From contig NZ_JRHC01000001.1 of the NCBI RefSeq assembly GCF_000949475.1, positions 1,116,001-1,180,000 of the forward strand: a stretch of DNA of 64,000 bases. Reading direction: 5' to 3'. The DNA comes from Draconibacterium sediminis. Its GTDB lineage: Bacteria; Bacteroidota; Bacteroidia; Bacteroidales; Prolixibacteraceae. The position numbers and the translations under genes are program-made. This document shows positions 38,534 to 46,590 of the stretch, piece by piece. The notes below the pieces were generated by a model. It ran no database searches, had not been told where the DNA came from, and worked only from the letters and a program-made list of their open reading frames with translations. The first letter of the stretch is position 1; each line of letters opens with the position of its first letter.

Positions 38534-40729
38534 ATGAGAAGGATATATCTGTTGACGATCGTTTTATTGCTGTCTGCCGTTGTTTATGCACAGGAAACGA
38601 TTATCCCCATTTCAACCAACAATAACCTGATGTTGTTGCAAACCTCGCGCGATGGCCGTTTAAATACCGTGTATTTTGGCGAACCGCTGGTCAATGAATC
38701 GGAGTATGCTGCGGTGGCACGAGGCTACAATTTGAGCGATAACAACAGTGCAATTAACAATGCCACATACACAACTGCCGGAACCTGGAACCTGGTTGAA
38801 CCCGCCATTGAAGTGATTCAAAGCGACGGCAATACTTCGCTGGAGCTGAAATACGTGAGCCACTCGGCCGAAACGACTTCAGATAATGCGGTGCTGACGA
38901 CCATTGTGTTGGAAGATGCACAATACGAGTTTCAGGTGAAGCTGTTTTACAAGGCGTGGACCAACGAGAATGTGATTGAACAATGGACCGAGATAAAACA
39001 CAACCAAAAAGATGCGGTAACGCTGAAAAAGTTTGCGTCGACAAACCTGTTTTTTACCGGCAACGAGTTTTACCTCACCAGCTTTGGTAACGAGTGGGCA
39101 AAAGAAATGCAGCGTAATGAGGAGAAATTGACCCGCGGTATAAAGTCGATCGATTCGAAACTGGGGACACGCGCCCATTTGCTGCAGTCGCCCAATTTTA
39201 TCCTGTCGTTTGATGGCAAAGCTGCCGAAAACAATGGAACAGTGGTGTTGGGGCAGCTGGCGTGGAGCTCGAACTTTCGTTACGATTTTGAGGTAGACCC
39301 GCAGGGCAACGTTCGTTTTATTGCCGGTATCAATCCGTTTGCGTCGGAATATGAATTGCAGCCGGGCGAGCTGTTCAAAACACCGGGGTTGGTTTATGTG
39401 GTGTCGCACAAAGGAACCGGCGAGGCCAGCCGAAATCTGCACAGCTGGGCACGCGATTACCGCGTTCTGGACGGCAACGGCGAACGCCTGACACTGCTGA
39501 ACAACTGGGAAGCTACTTACTTCGATTTTGATGAAGACAAACTTACAGCCCTGTTTAAAGATGCCAAAGAACTGGGTGTTGATCTGTTTCTGCTCGACGA
39601 TGGCTGGTTTGCCAACAAGTACCCGCGAAACGGCGACACTGCCGGTTTGGGCGACTGGCAGGAAAATAAAAAGAAACTGCCGCACGGAATTGGTTACCTG
39701 GTAGAAGAAGCCACAAAAGAGGGCATAAAATTCGGTATCTGGATTGAGCCCGAAATGGTAAATCCGAAAAGTGAATTGTATGAGAACCATATCGATTGGG
39801 TGATTCGTCAGCCCGAGCGCCCGGAGAAATATTTCCGTAACCAGCTGGTGTTGGATCTGTCGAATCCCGAGGTGCAGGACTTTGTTTTTGGAGTGGTGGA
39901 TAAGCTGCTTTCTGAAAATCCGGACCTGGCATTTATTAAGTGGGATTGCAACTCGGTAATCTACAATGCGCATTCGGCTTATCTCGAAAAAGAAGGTATT
40001 CCGCAAACACATATTTACATCGAATACACCAAAGGCCTGTACAATGTGATGGAGCGCGTGCGCGAGAAATTCCCGAAGGTACCGATTATGATGTGCTCGG
40101 GTGGTGGCGGCCGCGGCGATTACGAGCTGTTTAAATACTTCACCGAATTTTGGCCCAGCGACGATACCGATCCGCTGGAGCGCGTGTTTATGCAGTGGAA
40201 TTATTCGTATTTCTTCCCGTCGATTGTTACCGATTGCCACGTAACCGACTGGAGCGATCTTTCGCTGAAATACCGCGTTGATGTGTCCAGCATGGGGAAA
40301 CTGGGTTTCGACATTGTGGCTCACGAGCTCAGCGAAAACGATCTGATTTTTGCCAAACAGGCCGTGCAGAATTACCACTCGTTTAAAGATGTGGTGTGGC
40401 ATGGCGACCAGTATCGTTTGGTAAATCCTTACGAAAACGACTTTGCTTCGTTGATGTATGTAAACGAGGAGAAGAGCAGGGCAGTGGTATTTAATTACCT
40501 GTCGAATTTCAGGTATATGCAAACGGCTTCGGTGCTTCCTGTTAAGTTTGCCGGTCTCGATCCTACAAAAAAATACACCATAAAAGAACTGAACGTTTAC
40601 CCGGGACGACGCTCGTGGATTGATGCCGAGAAAGTATACTCCGGCGATTTCCTGATGAAAGTGGGTATTAATCCGCACATAACCTTGCGCAGCACCAGCG
40701 TGGTTTTGGAGGTGAATGAGGTAGAGTAG
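38534..40729 (+). CDS. Alpha-galactosidase, GH36
   Basis: Exported retaining glycosidase that releases terminal alpha-galactose. Signal peptide 1-19 (MRRIYLLTIVLLLSAVVYA), N-terminal beta-supersandwich, then the (beta/alpha)8 barrel: NNWEATYFDFDEDKL, FLLDDGWF, GIWIEPEMVNP, the nucleophile motif FIKWDCNS with D471, and WPSDDTDPLERV with D543 as likely acid/base. A C-terminal beta domain ends the 731 residues. Located with a sulfatase and esterase, so galactan or galactoside degradation is a reasonable inference. Confidence 0.95.
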   Translation: MRRIYLLTIVLLLSAVVYAQETIIPISTNNNLMLLQTSRDGRLNTVYFGEPLVNESEYAAVARGYNLSDNNSAINNATYTTAGTWNLVEPAIEVIQSDGNTSLELKYVSHSAETTSDNAVLTTIVLEDAQYEFQVKLFYKAWTNENVIEQWTEIKHNQKDAVTLKKFASTNLFFTGNEFYLTSFGNEWAKEMQRNEEKLTRGIKSIDSKLGTRAHLLQSPNFILSFDGKAAENNGTVVLGQLAWSSNFRYDFEVDPQGNVRFIAGINPFASEYELQPGELFKTPGLVYVVSHKGTGEASRNLHSWARDYRVLDGNGERLTLLNNWEATYFDFDEDKLTALFKDAKELGVDLFLLDDGWFANKYPRNGDTAGLGDWQENKKKLPHGIGYLVEEATKEGIKFGIWIEPEMVNPKSELYENHIDWVIRQPERPEKYFRNQLVLDLSNPEVQDFVFGVVDKLLSENPDLAFIKWDCNSVIYNAHSAYLEKEGIPQTHIYIEYTKGLYNVMERVREKFPKVPIMMCSGGGGRGDYELFKYFTEFWPSDDTDPLERVFMQWNYSYFFPSIVTDCHVTDWSDLSLKYRVDVSSMGKLGFDIVAHELSENDLIFAKQAVQNYHSFKDVVWHGDQYRLVNPYENDFASLMYVNEEKSRAVVFNYLSNFRYMQTASVLPVKFAGLDPTKKYTIKELNVYPGRRSWIDAEKVYSGDFLMKVGINPHITLRSTSVVLEVNEVE

Positions 40730-40811
40730 CAAGGCAAAAGTTGAGAGCAGCTATGCTGATTGAATTGAAAATCGGCCACAGCCAAATCCCGACCGTAGCG
40801 TCGGGAGCAAA
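40730..40811 (+). repeat. Dispersed hairpin repeat family A, copy 2
   Basis: Starts right at the GH36 stop codon: AAGGCAAAAGTTGAGAGCAG, CTATGCTGATTGAATTG, AAAATCGGCCACAGCC, AAATCCCGACCGTAGCGTCGGGAGC. The CCCGAC/GTCGGG hairpin is intact. Compare 5546-5640 and 51881-51950. Confidence 0.85.
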
Positions 40812-40826
40812 TTTCAATAGGCAAGG

Positions 40827-40872
40827 AGCCCCAACGGGGAGATATCAAATAGCCCGGTGCGTGAGCGCCGGG
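40827..40872 (+). repeat. Family B hairpin repeat, copy 2
   Basis: AGCCCCAACGGGGAGATATC, then AAATAGCCCGGTGCGTGAGC, then GCCGGG. About 85 percent like the copy at 38312-38358, also located 3' of a gene and also next to a family A segment. Confidence 0.75.
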
Positions 40873-40876
40873 TTTT

Positions 40877-40911
40877 AATATCCAATATCCAATATCCAAT
40901 ATCCAATATCC
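40877..40911. repeat. Heptanucleotide tandem repeat (AATATCC) x5
   Basis: Five perfect AATATCC units followed by diverged units (AATGACC, GATGACC, AATAAG). Non-coding, between GH36 and the methyltransferase. A decayed relative seems to follow the methyltransferase at 41668-41700 (TGGTCACTTGTCAATAGTCA). Confidence 0.88.
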
Positions 40912-41037
40912 AATGACCGATGACCAATAAGTGATTTGAAGGAGCATGAACATGCTAAATATCAATTCCCATTGGTTGAGAATCCCCATGATAATTATTA
41001 TTTTGCGGGCAATTCTTCCCGGGCAAATGAATAGTAA

Positions 41038-41667
41038 ATGAGAACGATTATGGACCGAAAAAAGCATTGGGAAGATATCTATCAGAGTAAGAACACCGCG
41101 GAGGTGAGCTGGTTTCAGTCTTCACCTACAACATCGCTACAATTTGTTAAGGAGTTTAAATTACCGCTGTCGGCCCGGATTATTGATGTGGGAGGTGGCG
41201 ATAGTTTTATGGTAGATCGTTTATTGGAAATGGGCTACCGCAACATTACCGTTCTTGATATCTCGGAAACAGCCATTAAAAAAGCACAGCAACGTTTGGG
41301 CGAAAAAGCCGATACGGTAAAGTGGATTGTTGCCGACGCTGCAGGATTTCAACCTACCGAAACCTACGATTTCTGGCACGACAGGGCAGCTTTTCATTTC
41401 CTGACCGAAAAACAGGAGATCAGTAATTATGTCGATACTATTAGCTCGTATGTAAAGCCGGGTGGTTACCTGGTTTTGGGAACCTTCTCGGAACAAGGCC
41501 CCACAAAATGCAGCGGCATAGAAATAAAACAGTATTCGGAGAATACGATGACAAGCTTGCTAACGGATTTCTTTAATAAAATCAGGTGTATTTCAGTCGA
41601 TCATAAAACACCATTTAATACGCTGCAGAACTTTATTTTTTGCAGCTTCAGGCGCTTGGCGGTATAA
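41038..41667 (+). CDS. Class I SAM-dependent methyltransferase
   Basis: 209-residue cytoplasmic methyltransferase. SAM-binding motif I is RIIDVGGGDSF at about 48-58; the acidic end of strand 2 is VLDIS; motif near 100 is IVADAAGF; and FLTEKQEISNYVDTISSYVKPGGYLVLGTF is the usual post-core helix and strand. The N-terminus HWEDIYQSKNTAEVSWFQ matches a widespread small methyltransferase type of unknown substrate (thiopurine/tellurite-methyltransferase-like group). An internal ATG at 41050 could be the true start. Confidence 0.88.
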   Translation: MRTIMDRKKHWEDIYQSKNTAEVSWFQSSPTTSLQFVKEFKLPLSARIIDVGGGDSFMVDRLLEMGYRNITVLDISETAIKKAQQRLGEKADTVKWIVADAAGFQPTETYDFWHDRAAFHFLTEKQEISNYVDTISSYVKPGGYLVLGTFSEQGPTKCSGIEIKQYSENTMTSLLTDFFNKIRCISVDHKTPFNTLQNFIFCSFRRLAV

Positions 41668-41754
41668 GACATTGGTCACTTGTCAATAGTCATTGGCTGA
41701 TTGCTACTGCATCCCCGAAGTTTCAGAATACACCAGCATGGGGGATTGGTTTTA

Positions 41755-41893
41755 TTTTTTGCACCGTGGCTTCAGCCCGGTGACAAAATTGTAATATTAT
41801 AAAAGGGCTTTAGCCTTTAAAACTAAATTAAAGGCTAAAGCCTGTTTTCAATTCTCAATCCGAAATCACCGCCCTAAAGGACGGTGCAAAAAA
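41755..41893. repeat. 139-bp palindromic element with perfect 13-bp terminal inverted repeats
   Basis: TTTTTTGCACCGT at 41755-41767 is exactly inverted at 41881-41893. Inside, AAAGGGCTTTAGCCTTTAA (about 41802-41820) pairs with TTAAAGGCTAAAGCCT (41828-41843). The whole can fold into a long cruciform. Size and structure resemble a MITE or a REP-type unit moved by a transposase encoded elsewhere. No ORF inside. Confidence 0.8.
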
Positions 41894-41970
41894 GCACATT
41901 CAAACTGGATCGGATCCCTATCACAAACGCATTTGTTTGTATGCTCACCAAGTTAATGCCCCTGCAACAT

Positions 41971-42265
41971 GATTTTGGAACCACCAGTTGAGCCGAGGGC
42001 ATAAGAAAAAACACGATTGATACCCACTTCACGAACCTGATGGCGCTATAAAATGAGTTTTATACCCACTTCTGTCATCTGGGGGCGTAAAAAAACGCGT
42101 TTGGAACCGACTTCTGTTGCCTGAGGATGAAAAAAAATGCGTTTGAAAGCTTCCCCAGCTGCTGAGGAAGCGATAAAACCTGTTTGAACCCAACTTCTGT
42201 TACCTGGGGAAGCAAAAAAATACGTTTGAAACCAACTTTCGTCACCTGAGGGAGCTTTAAAATCA
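41971..42265. repeat. Degenerate tandem array, seven units of 42 bp
   Basis: Units start at 41971, 42015, 42057, 42099, 42141, 42182 and 42224 (lengths 44, 42, 42, 42, 41, 42, 42). Each opens with GTTTGAAACC-like sequence, has a CACTTCTGT-like centre and CCTGAGG-like block, and ends in an A-tract of 4-8 bases. An additional eroded unit may precede (from 41935). No full ORF: plus-strand frames are stopped; one minus frame is open for about 60 codons but lacks a start. It is not a CRISPR array because there are no unique spacers. Confidence 0.85.
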
Positions 42266-42314
42266 GTTAGTTACGGGTTTTGAAGAATGCAGAAACTTCG
42301 AAAAACCGCGTGGA

Positions 42315-42392
42315 GCGGGAGTTTGGGATTAAAACCCCGGTTTTGCTTGCTGCTTAACCCCGGGCTTAAGCCTGGGGTTAGTGAACTCCCGC
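42315..42392. repeat. Nested palindromic unit
   Basis: Outer arms GCGGGAGTT (42315-42323) and AACTCCCGC (42384-42392) enclose a near-perfect palindrome around GGGCTTAAGCC (42354-42380, TAACCCC / GGGGTTA). Immediately after lies GGGCTTTAGCCC, the same core as in the element at 41755-41893. No gene in 42393-42528. Confidence 0.7.
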
Positions 42393-42528
42393 CTGTAAAT
42401 GGGCTTTAGCCCTTACTTTTGTATTCCCCTACTTTTCGCCAAAGCCATATTGTTTTTGTTAAACAGAGTAGTAACTTTAAACAAAAAAGAATCAAGCCTT
42501 TGAGTACGTATCCTGAAATATAAGATTT

Positions 42529-42632
42529 ACTCCGCTCACGCCGATTTGCAATAGGTGTGCAATTCTACAGAATTGAAATGAACTTATCAGCCTTTGACTG
42601 AGGTACGGATTATAAATCCGCACCAGCGTAGG
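42529..42632 (+). repeat. Family C structured repeat, copy 1
   Basis: Begins ACTCCGCTCACGCCGATTTG and ends ATCCGCACCAGCGTAGG, 17 bp before the first lipoprotein gene. Shortest (104 bp) of three copies; the internal CCTGCGGTA segment is missing. Ends are imperfect inverted repeats of each other (CTCCGCT..GCCGA versus TCCGCACCAGCGGAG in copies 2 and 3). Confidence 0.85.
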
Positions 42633-42649
42633 TAATTTCGAACTAGAAA

Positions 42650-43327
42650 ATGAAGAGGAATTTAATAATAGTAGTTTTTATAATATTTGGCTCATGTGCT
42701 AATAAAGAATCGGTTCTGAGTTTAGACTATGAGATTGCTTCAAATATTATCAAACAAAATAGTTTTCAAGATTCGGGTATCGTAATATTAGAGGCAAAAC
42801 AAGGAATATTTGCTTATTGGGACTCTCCGACAGATACAACTACTATCCTATATTCTGGGATTTCAATTGGGCAAATAAATATGCCCTCAGACAGTTTGAA
42901 AGGATTTTGGTTAAATCTATATGACTTTCAAGAAGCTCCTGGACTTTTTGCTATAACGAGTAATAGGCAAAATATTTCCATCAATGGTATTCCTATATTC
43001 CCAAATAATGAATTAGAATATTATTTAATAGAATCTGACTCAGTAAATGTCTTCACTTTTGATTGGGAAAAATTAGGAAAGATAGGAGTAAAACAAATAT
43101 GCTCCTTTTCAGAACCAATGATAAATGAGAGAGAAAAAACAGGTTATGTTGGATATCAAGTATATTCAAGAAATAATTTTGGAGTTAATGTGGCACGTTT
43201 TGATTATTCTAAGGCCATGATTATATCAGAGTTTAAAAAAATGAATTTTGATTTATTAGACCTTAGCTATCAATCCTCAGAAGGAATTTTAAAAGAACTT
43301 GAACCAAATAGAATGGTTGTAAAATGA
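42650..43327 (+). CDS. Unknown lipoprotein, AT-rich accessory gene A
   Basis: 225-residue product with signal peptide and lipobox (IIFGSC, Cys16). No domain recognised; the mature part is mixed alpha/beta with many Ile, Asn and Ser and motifs such as EFKKMNFDLLDLSYQSS near the end. Codon use is clearly more A/T-rich than the glycosidase genes nearby, consistent with recent acquisition. It is bounded by family C repeats on both sides (copy 1 ends 17 bp before the ATG, copy 2 starts 13 bp after the stop). Confidence 0.75.
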   Translation: MKRNLIIVVFIIFGSCANKESVLSLDYEIASNIIKQNSFQDSGIVILEAKQGIFAYWDSPTDTTTILYSGISIGQINMPSDSLKGFWLNLYDFQEAPGLFAITSNRQNISINGIPIFPNNELEYYLIESDSVNVFTFDWEKLGKIGVKQICSFSEPMINEREKTGYVGYQVYSRNNFGVNVARFDYSKAMIISEFKKMNFDLLDLSYQSSEGILKELEPNRMVVK

Positions 43328-43340
43328 AAAACTGTACACA

Positions 43341-43462
43341 ATCCCGCTCGCGCCGATTTGCAATCGGTGTGTCTTCGACAGAATTGAAGAAAACTTATCA
43401 GTCTGTGGCTGAGCTACGGATTACACCTGCCTGCGGTAGGCAGTAATTCGCACCAGCGGAGG
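43341..43462 (+). repeat. Family C structured repeat, copy 2
   Basis: ATCCCGCTCGCGCCGATTTG, CAATCGGTGTGTCTTCGACA, an internal TGCCTGCGGTAGGCAG hairpin, and ATTCGCACCAGCGGAGG at the end. It fills most of the 167-bp gap between the two lipoprotein genes. Confidence 0.88.
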
Positions 43463-43494
43463 ACTTAATGAGGATTTCAAAATAGATTGGATTT

Positions 43495-44022
43495 ATGAAA
43501 AGAAACGTATTGATCGGATTAATATTTTGTTCTTGTATTTCATGTACCTATCAGTCACAGAAAAAGGCTATTTCTGAAGTTGTTGAATCTTCTGATAATT
43601 TAGGTATTAATGATTTCGAGGATTGGATTTTAGAGGTTCATTATCCAATGATGGAAGGTTGGAATTATATTGAGCTGTCTAAAACAAAAGGAGATACTCT
43701 TATTGTTCTTAAAAGCACTTATAAAAAAACAGATGATAAGTTACATTTTGCTTCTTCAAAATTAGATTATACCATTATTGAAGGTCAATACAAAAAGAGA
43801 ATAATACTTCAAAGTGTTTTAGATACATTATATATTTACAAGTATCCAATGGAAAATCCGAATGAGAAGTTCTTTTATAAAGGGAAATATACATATCAAT
43901 ATGATTATTCACTGCTTAATAAGGAGCAACAAAAGTATTATCTACTTCACAAAGATTCCCTTGATGAACTTGGAGGAAATGATCTTCCCTTATTACCAAT
44001 TCATGACGAAAATGGTCAGTGA
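43495..44022 (+). CDS. Unknown lipoprotein, AT-rich accessory gene B
   Basis: 175-residue product starting MKRNVLIGLIFCSCISCTYQ; a lipobox-like CSCISC suggests Cys17 as the lipidated residue. No known domain. The mature part has DWILEVHYPMMEGWNYIELSK and a YTIIEGQYKKRIILQSVLDTLYIYKYP stretch resembling small beta-barrel or lipocalin-like proteins, but that is weak. The N-terminus MKRN(L/V)LI is like accessory gene A, while the rest is different. AT-rich, flanked by family C repeats. Confidence 0.75.
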   Translation: MKRNVLIGLIFCSCISCTYQSQKKAISEVVESSDNLGINDFEDWILEVHYPMMEGWNYIELSKTKGDTLIVLKSTYKKTDDKLHFASSKLDYTIIEGQYKKRIILQSVLDTLYIYKYPMENPNEKFFYKGKYTYQYDYSLLNKEQQKYYLLHKDSLDELGGNDLPLLPIHDENGQ

Positions 44023-44043
44023 TTACACATCTGAGTGACAAAT

Positions 44044-44164
44044 ACTCCGCTCGCGCCGATTTGTAATCGGTGTGTCTTCGATAGAATTGAAATGAACTTA
44101 TCAGCCTATGGCTGAGGTACGGATTACATCTGCCTGCGGTAAGCAGGAATCCGCACCAGCGGAG
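44044..44164 (+). repeat. Family C structured repeat, copy 3
   Basis: ACTCCGCTCGCGCCGATTTG, TAATCGGTGTGTCTTCGATA, GAATTGAAATGAACTTATCA, GCC.ATGGCTGAGGTACGGAT, TGCCTGCGGTAAGCAGG, ATCCGCACCAGCGGAG. It lies between lipoprotein B and the convergent helicase gene, with perfect CTCCGCT / AGCGGAG ends. Confidence 0.88.
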
Positions 44165-44175
44165 CTACCAATCCC

Positions 44176-45444
44176 TTACCGTCTCTTCCGTCTAAATCCC
44201 GGGTTTTGATTTCCGCGTTTTTTGTTCCGGTTTTCAAAAAACTCCTGTCGCTTGCGTTTTTTTTCTGCTTCAAACTCTTTCTTTTCGCTGTCGTTCATCG
44301 GCTTGTCGGTCTGCGGAAAAGGATTGTTGCCGGCTACATCGATTTTTAGTTTTATCAACTTTTCAATGCTTTTCACATACGCATTTTCTTCCGGTTCGCA
44401 AAGCGATAGTGCCACACCTTCTTCACCGGCCCGGCCACATCGGCCAATACGGTGCACATAGGTTTCGGGCTCGTTGGGTATGTCGTAGTTAATCACATAA
44501 CGCAGTTTGTCAATATCAATACCTCTTGCCGCAATATCGGTGGCTACCAACACGCGTATTTCTCCTTTTTTAAACCGCAATAAGGCCTTTTGGCGTTGAT
44601 TCTGACTCTTCTCACCGTGAATGGCTGCACTCTCGATTTTTTTATTTCGCAGGTTGCGTACAATCCGGTCGGCACCGTGTTTGGTTCTCGAGAAAAGCAG
44701 TACCTGCTCTATGTCTTTATTTTTAAGAATGTGCAACAGCAAGTCCTTTTTATCGCTTTTGTTGGTGAAATAGATTTGCTGTTGTATGGTTTCGGCAGTT
44801 GAGGAAACCGGGTTCACCGCTACCTTTTTCGGATTCACCAGAATTTGTTGCGAAAGCTTTACAATTTTGTTTGGCATAGTAGCCGAAAAGAACAACGATT
44901 GCCGCTGTCTGGGTAATATCTTCAGCAGTTTGTTAATATCGTGAATAAAACCCATGTCGAGCATCCGGTCGGCCTCGTCTAATACAAAATACTTTACATC
45001 GCGCAATGAAATATGCTTCTGACTGATTAAATCGAGCAAGCGGCCGGGTGTGGCAACCAGTATATCTACGCCTTTTTGCAGTTGCCGTACCTGCGGATTT
45101 TGTGGCACACCGCCAAAAATGACAGTGTTTTGCAGGTTGCTGTATTTGCCGTATGCGTCAAAACTTTCGCCTATTTGTATGGCCAGCTCGCGGGTAGGGG
45201 TAACCACCAGCGATTTTATCTGTCGTCTGCCCTTTTCGTGGCGGGTAGTGTTTATTAAATGCTGAATGATAGGAATAGCAAAAGCGGCCGTTTTACCGGT
45301 GCCGGTTTGGGCACTTCCCAAAACATCTTTTCGTTCTAATACCAGTGGAATTGCCTGTGCCTGAATAGAGGTTGGTTCCGAGTAGTTTTCATCCTTTAAT
45401 GCCTTTAGTATGGCAGGATGCAATTGTAAATCTTCAAATTTCAT
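44176..45444 (-). CDS. DEAD-box RNA helicase, RhlE-like
   Basis: ATP-dependent RNA helicase for RNA unwinding in mRNA decay or ribosome assembly. Q-motif (MKFEDLQLHPAILKALKDENYSEPTSIQAQAIP), Walker A AQTGTGKT, motif Ia PTRELAIQI, DEAD (VLDEADRMLDMGF), SAT, and C-terminal motif VI HRIGRCGRAG. After the helicase core there is a short basic tail (ENRNKKRGNQNPGFRRKRR). 422 residues. RhlE is the closest named type; exact subgroup uncertain. The gap 45445-45741 shows no gene. Confidence 0.95.
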   Translation of the reverse strand: MKFEDLQLHPAILKALKDENYSEPTSIQAQAIPLVLERKDVLGSAQTGTGKTAAFAIPIIQHLINTTRHEKGRRQIKSLVVTPTRELAIQIGESFDAYGKYSNLQNTVIFGGVPQNPQVRQLQKGVDILVATPGRLLDLISQKHISLRDVKYFVLDEADRMLDMGFIHDINKLLKILPRQRQSLFFSATMPNKIVKLSQQILVNPKKVAVNPVSSTAETIQQQIYFTNKSDKKDLLLHILKNKDIEQVLLFSRTKHGADRIVRNLRNKKIESAAIHGEKSQNQRQKALLRFKKGEIRVLVATDIAARGIDIDKLRYVINYDIPNEPETYVHRIGRCGRAGEEGVALSLCEPEENAYVKSIEKLIKLKIDVAGNNPFPQTDKPMNDSEKKEFEAEKKRKRQEFFENRNKKRGNQNPGFRRKRR

Positions 45445-45741
45445 TATTGTTTTCTATGGTAAACAAGGGCTCACAAAATAATAACCATGAATAAAGAGCA
45501 CATTGCTACCAAACCGCTACCCCTCTGTTTTTGTTCTAAACCGCGGCAAAGATACTACAAATAATAACTTCGCATCGTTGTTGTAATTTTGGCGGTCTGA
45601 CTAGTCGTATCTTCTACCCCAATTTTGCGTGATCTGACCGCTACGTCCTTATTTCTCCAACATTTACACTCTACAAAAAACCAAAACAAAAACCTGTCAA
45701 TGACCGTTATGGACAAGGTTAAAGTACAGTAGCGATAAACA

Positions 45742-46389
45742 ATGAAGTTAAAATTAAACGCACAAGTGGATAAGTATCTTATTGATGGCTGTATGCGTTG
45801 CAAATATGGTGGTACACCTCAATGCAAAGTCAATAACTGGAGACCGGAATTGAAAACGCTCCGGCAAATAGTGTTGGAGTGTGGATTAACAGAAGAAGTG
45901 AAATGGGGCGTTCCGTGCTATACCGTCGAAGGTAAAAATGTTGTAATGGTTAGTGCCTTTAAAGATTATGCTTCTCTTAGTTTTTTCAAAGGGGCCTTAT
46001 TGATTGATAAAAATAAGATGCTGAGTAAACATGGTGAAAGTTCACAATCGGTGCGACTGATTAAGTTTACAACTGTTGATGAAATAACACAAAACCAGGA
46101 TGTTTTAAAAGACTATGTGCTGGAAGCAGTTAAAAATGAGAAATCGGGGAAGAAGGTGGAAACAATGAAAAATCCTGAGCCTGTTCCCGCCGAATTGCTT
46201 CAGGCTTTTGAAAATGATCCTGCTTTCGAGAAAGCTTTTTACGCTTTAACCCCGGGTCGACAAAGAGGCTACATAATTTATTTTTCGCAAGCCAAACAAT
46301 CGCAAACAAGAATTGGAAGAATTGAAAAATATAAAGAACAGATACTGAACGGAGTTGGGCTAAATGATAAGTACAAACGAACATCATAA
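45742..46389 (+). CDS. DUF1801/YdeI (OmpD-associated) family protein
   Basis: 215-residue cytoplasmic protein with two parts: a DUF1801-like N-terminal domain (about 20-120, with TLRQIVLECGLTEEVKWGVPCYTVEGKNVVMVSAFKDYASLSFFKGALL) and a YdeI-like C-terminal segment (PAELLQAFENDPAFEKAFYALTPGRQRGYIIYFSQAKQSQTRIGRIEKY). Function is not known in detail; the family is common in environmental bacteria. Complete length. Confidence 0.85.
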   Translation: MKLKLNAQVDKYLIDGCMRCKYGGTPQCKVNNWRPELKTLRQIVLECGLTEEVKWGVPCYTVEGKNVVMVSAFKDYASLSFFKGALLIDKNKMLSKHGESSQSVRLIKFTTVDEITQNQDVLKDYVLEAVKNEKSGKKVETMKNPEPVPAELLQAFENDPAFEKAFYALTPGRQRGYIIYFSQAKQSQTRIGRIEKYKEQILNGVGLNDKYKRTS

Positions 46390-46451
46390 AAGAAAACCCG
46401 GTCTTCTGCAATTTGGGATTGGAATGGAACGGAAAGTTTATTGCATCAGGA

Positions 46452-46588
46452 AATGCTGAACTTAAAAAAAGAAAAGCTGTTACCTTTGAAAAATAAAATC
46501 AGAATATATGCTAATCGTAATATCGCCGGCAAAATCACTGAACTATAAAACACTACCGGTACTCTTTTTTAGATCAAAACGTTATTAA
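46452..46588 (+). pseudogene. yaaA: Truncated yaaA 5' fragment (duplicate of 47559-47669)
   Basis: A stretch of about 111 bp (46452-46562) is about 85 percent identical to the upstream region and first codons of yaaA at 47559-47669. From ATG 46508 it still reads MLIVISPAKSLNYKT, then loses similarity after CCGGTA and stops at 46588. The copy sits just before the GH16 gene, the intact yaaA just after it. Confidence 0.85.
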
Positions 46589-46590
46589 AC

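Noticed and set aside
38879-40732. Antisense open frame of 617 codons opposite the GH36 gene
   Set aside because: The GH36 reading has signal peptide, KWD nucleophile and full-length domains. The antisense frame arises from codon bias and has no recognisable domain.
41971-42265. CRISPR array
   Set aside because: The whole 42-bp unit is degenerate along its length with no alternation of constant repeats and unique spacers; no cas gene is near.
42529-44164. Integron with attC sites
   Set aside because: Repeats flanking the lipoprotein genes lack the GTTRRRY/RYYYAAC core pair and there is no integrase in the window.
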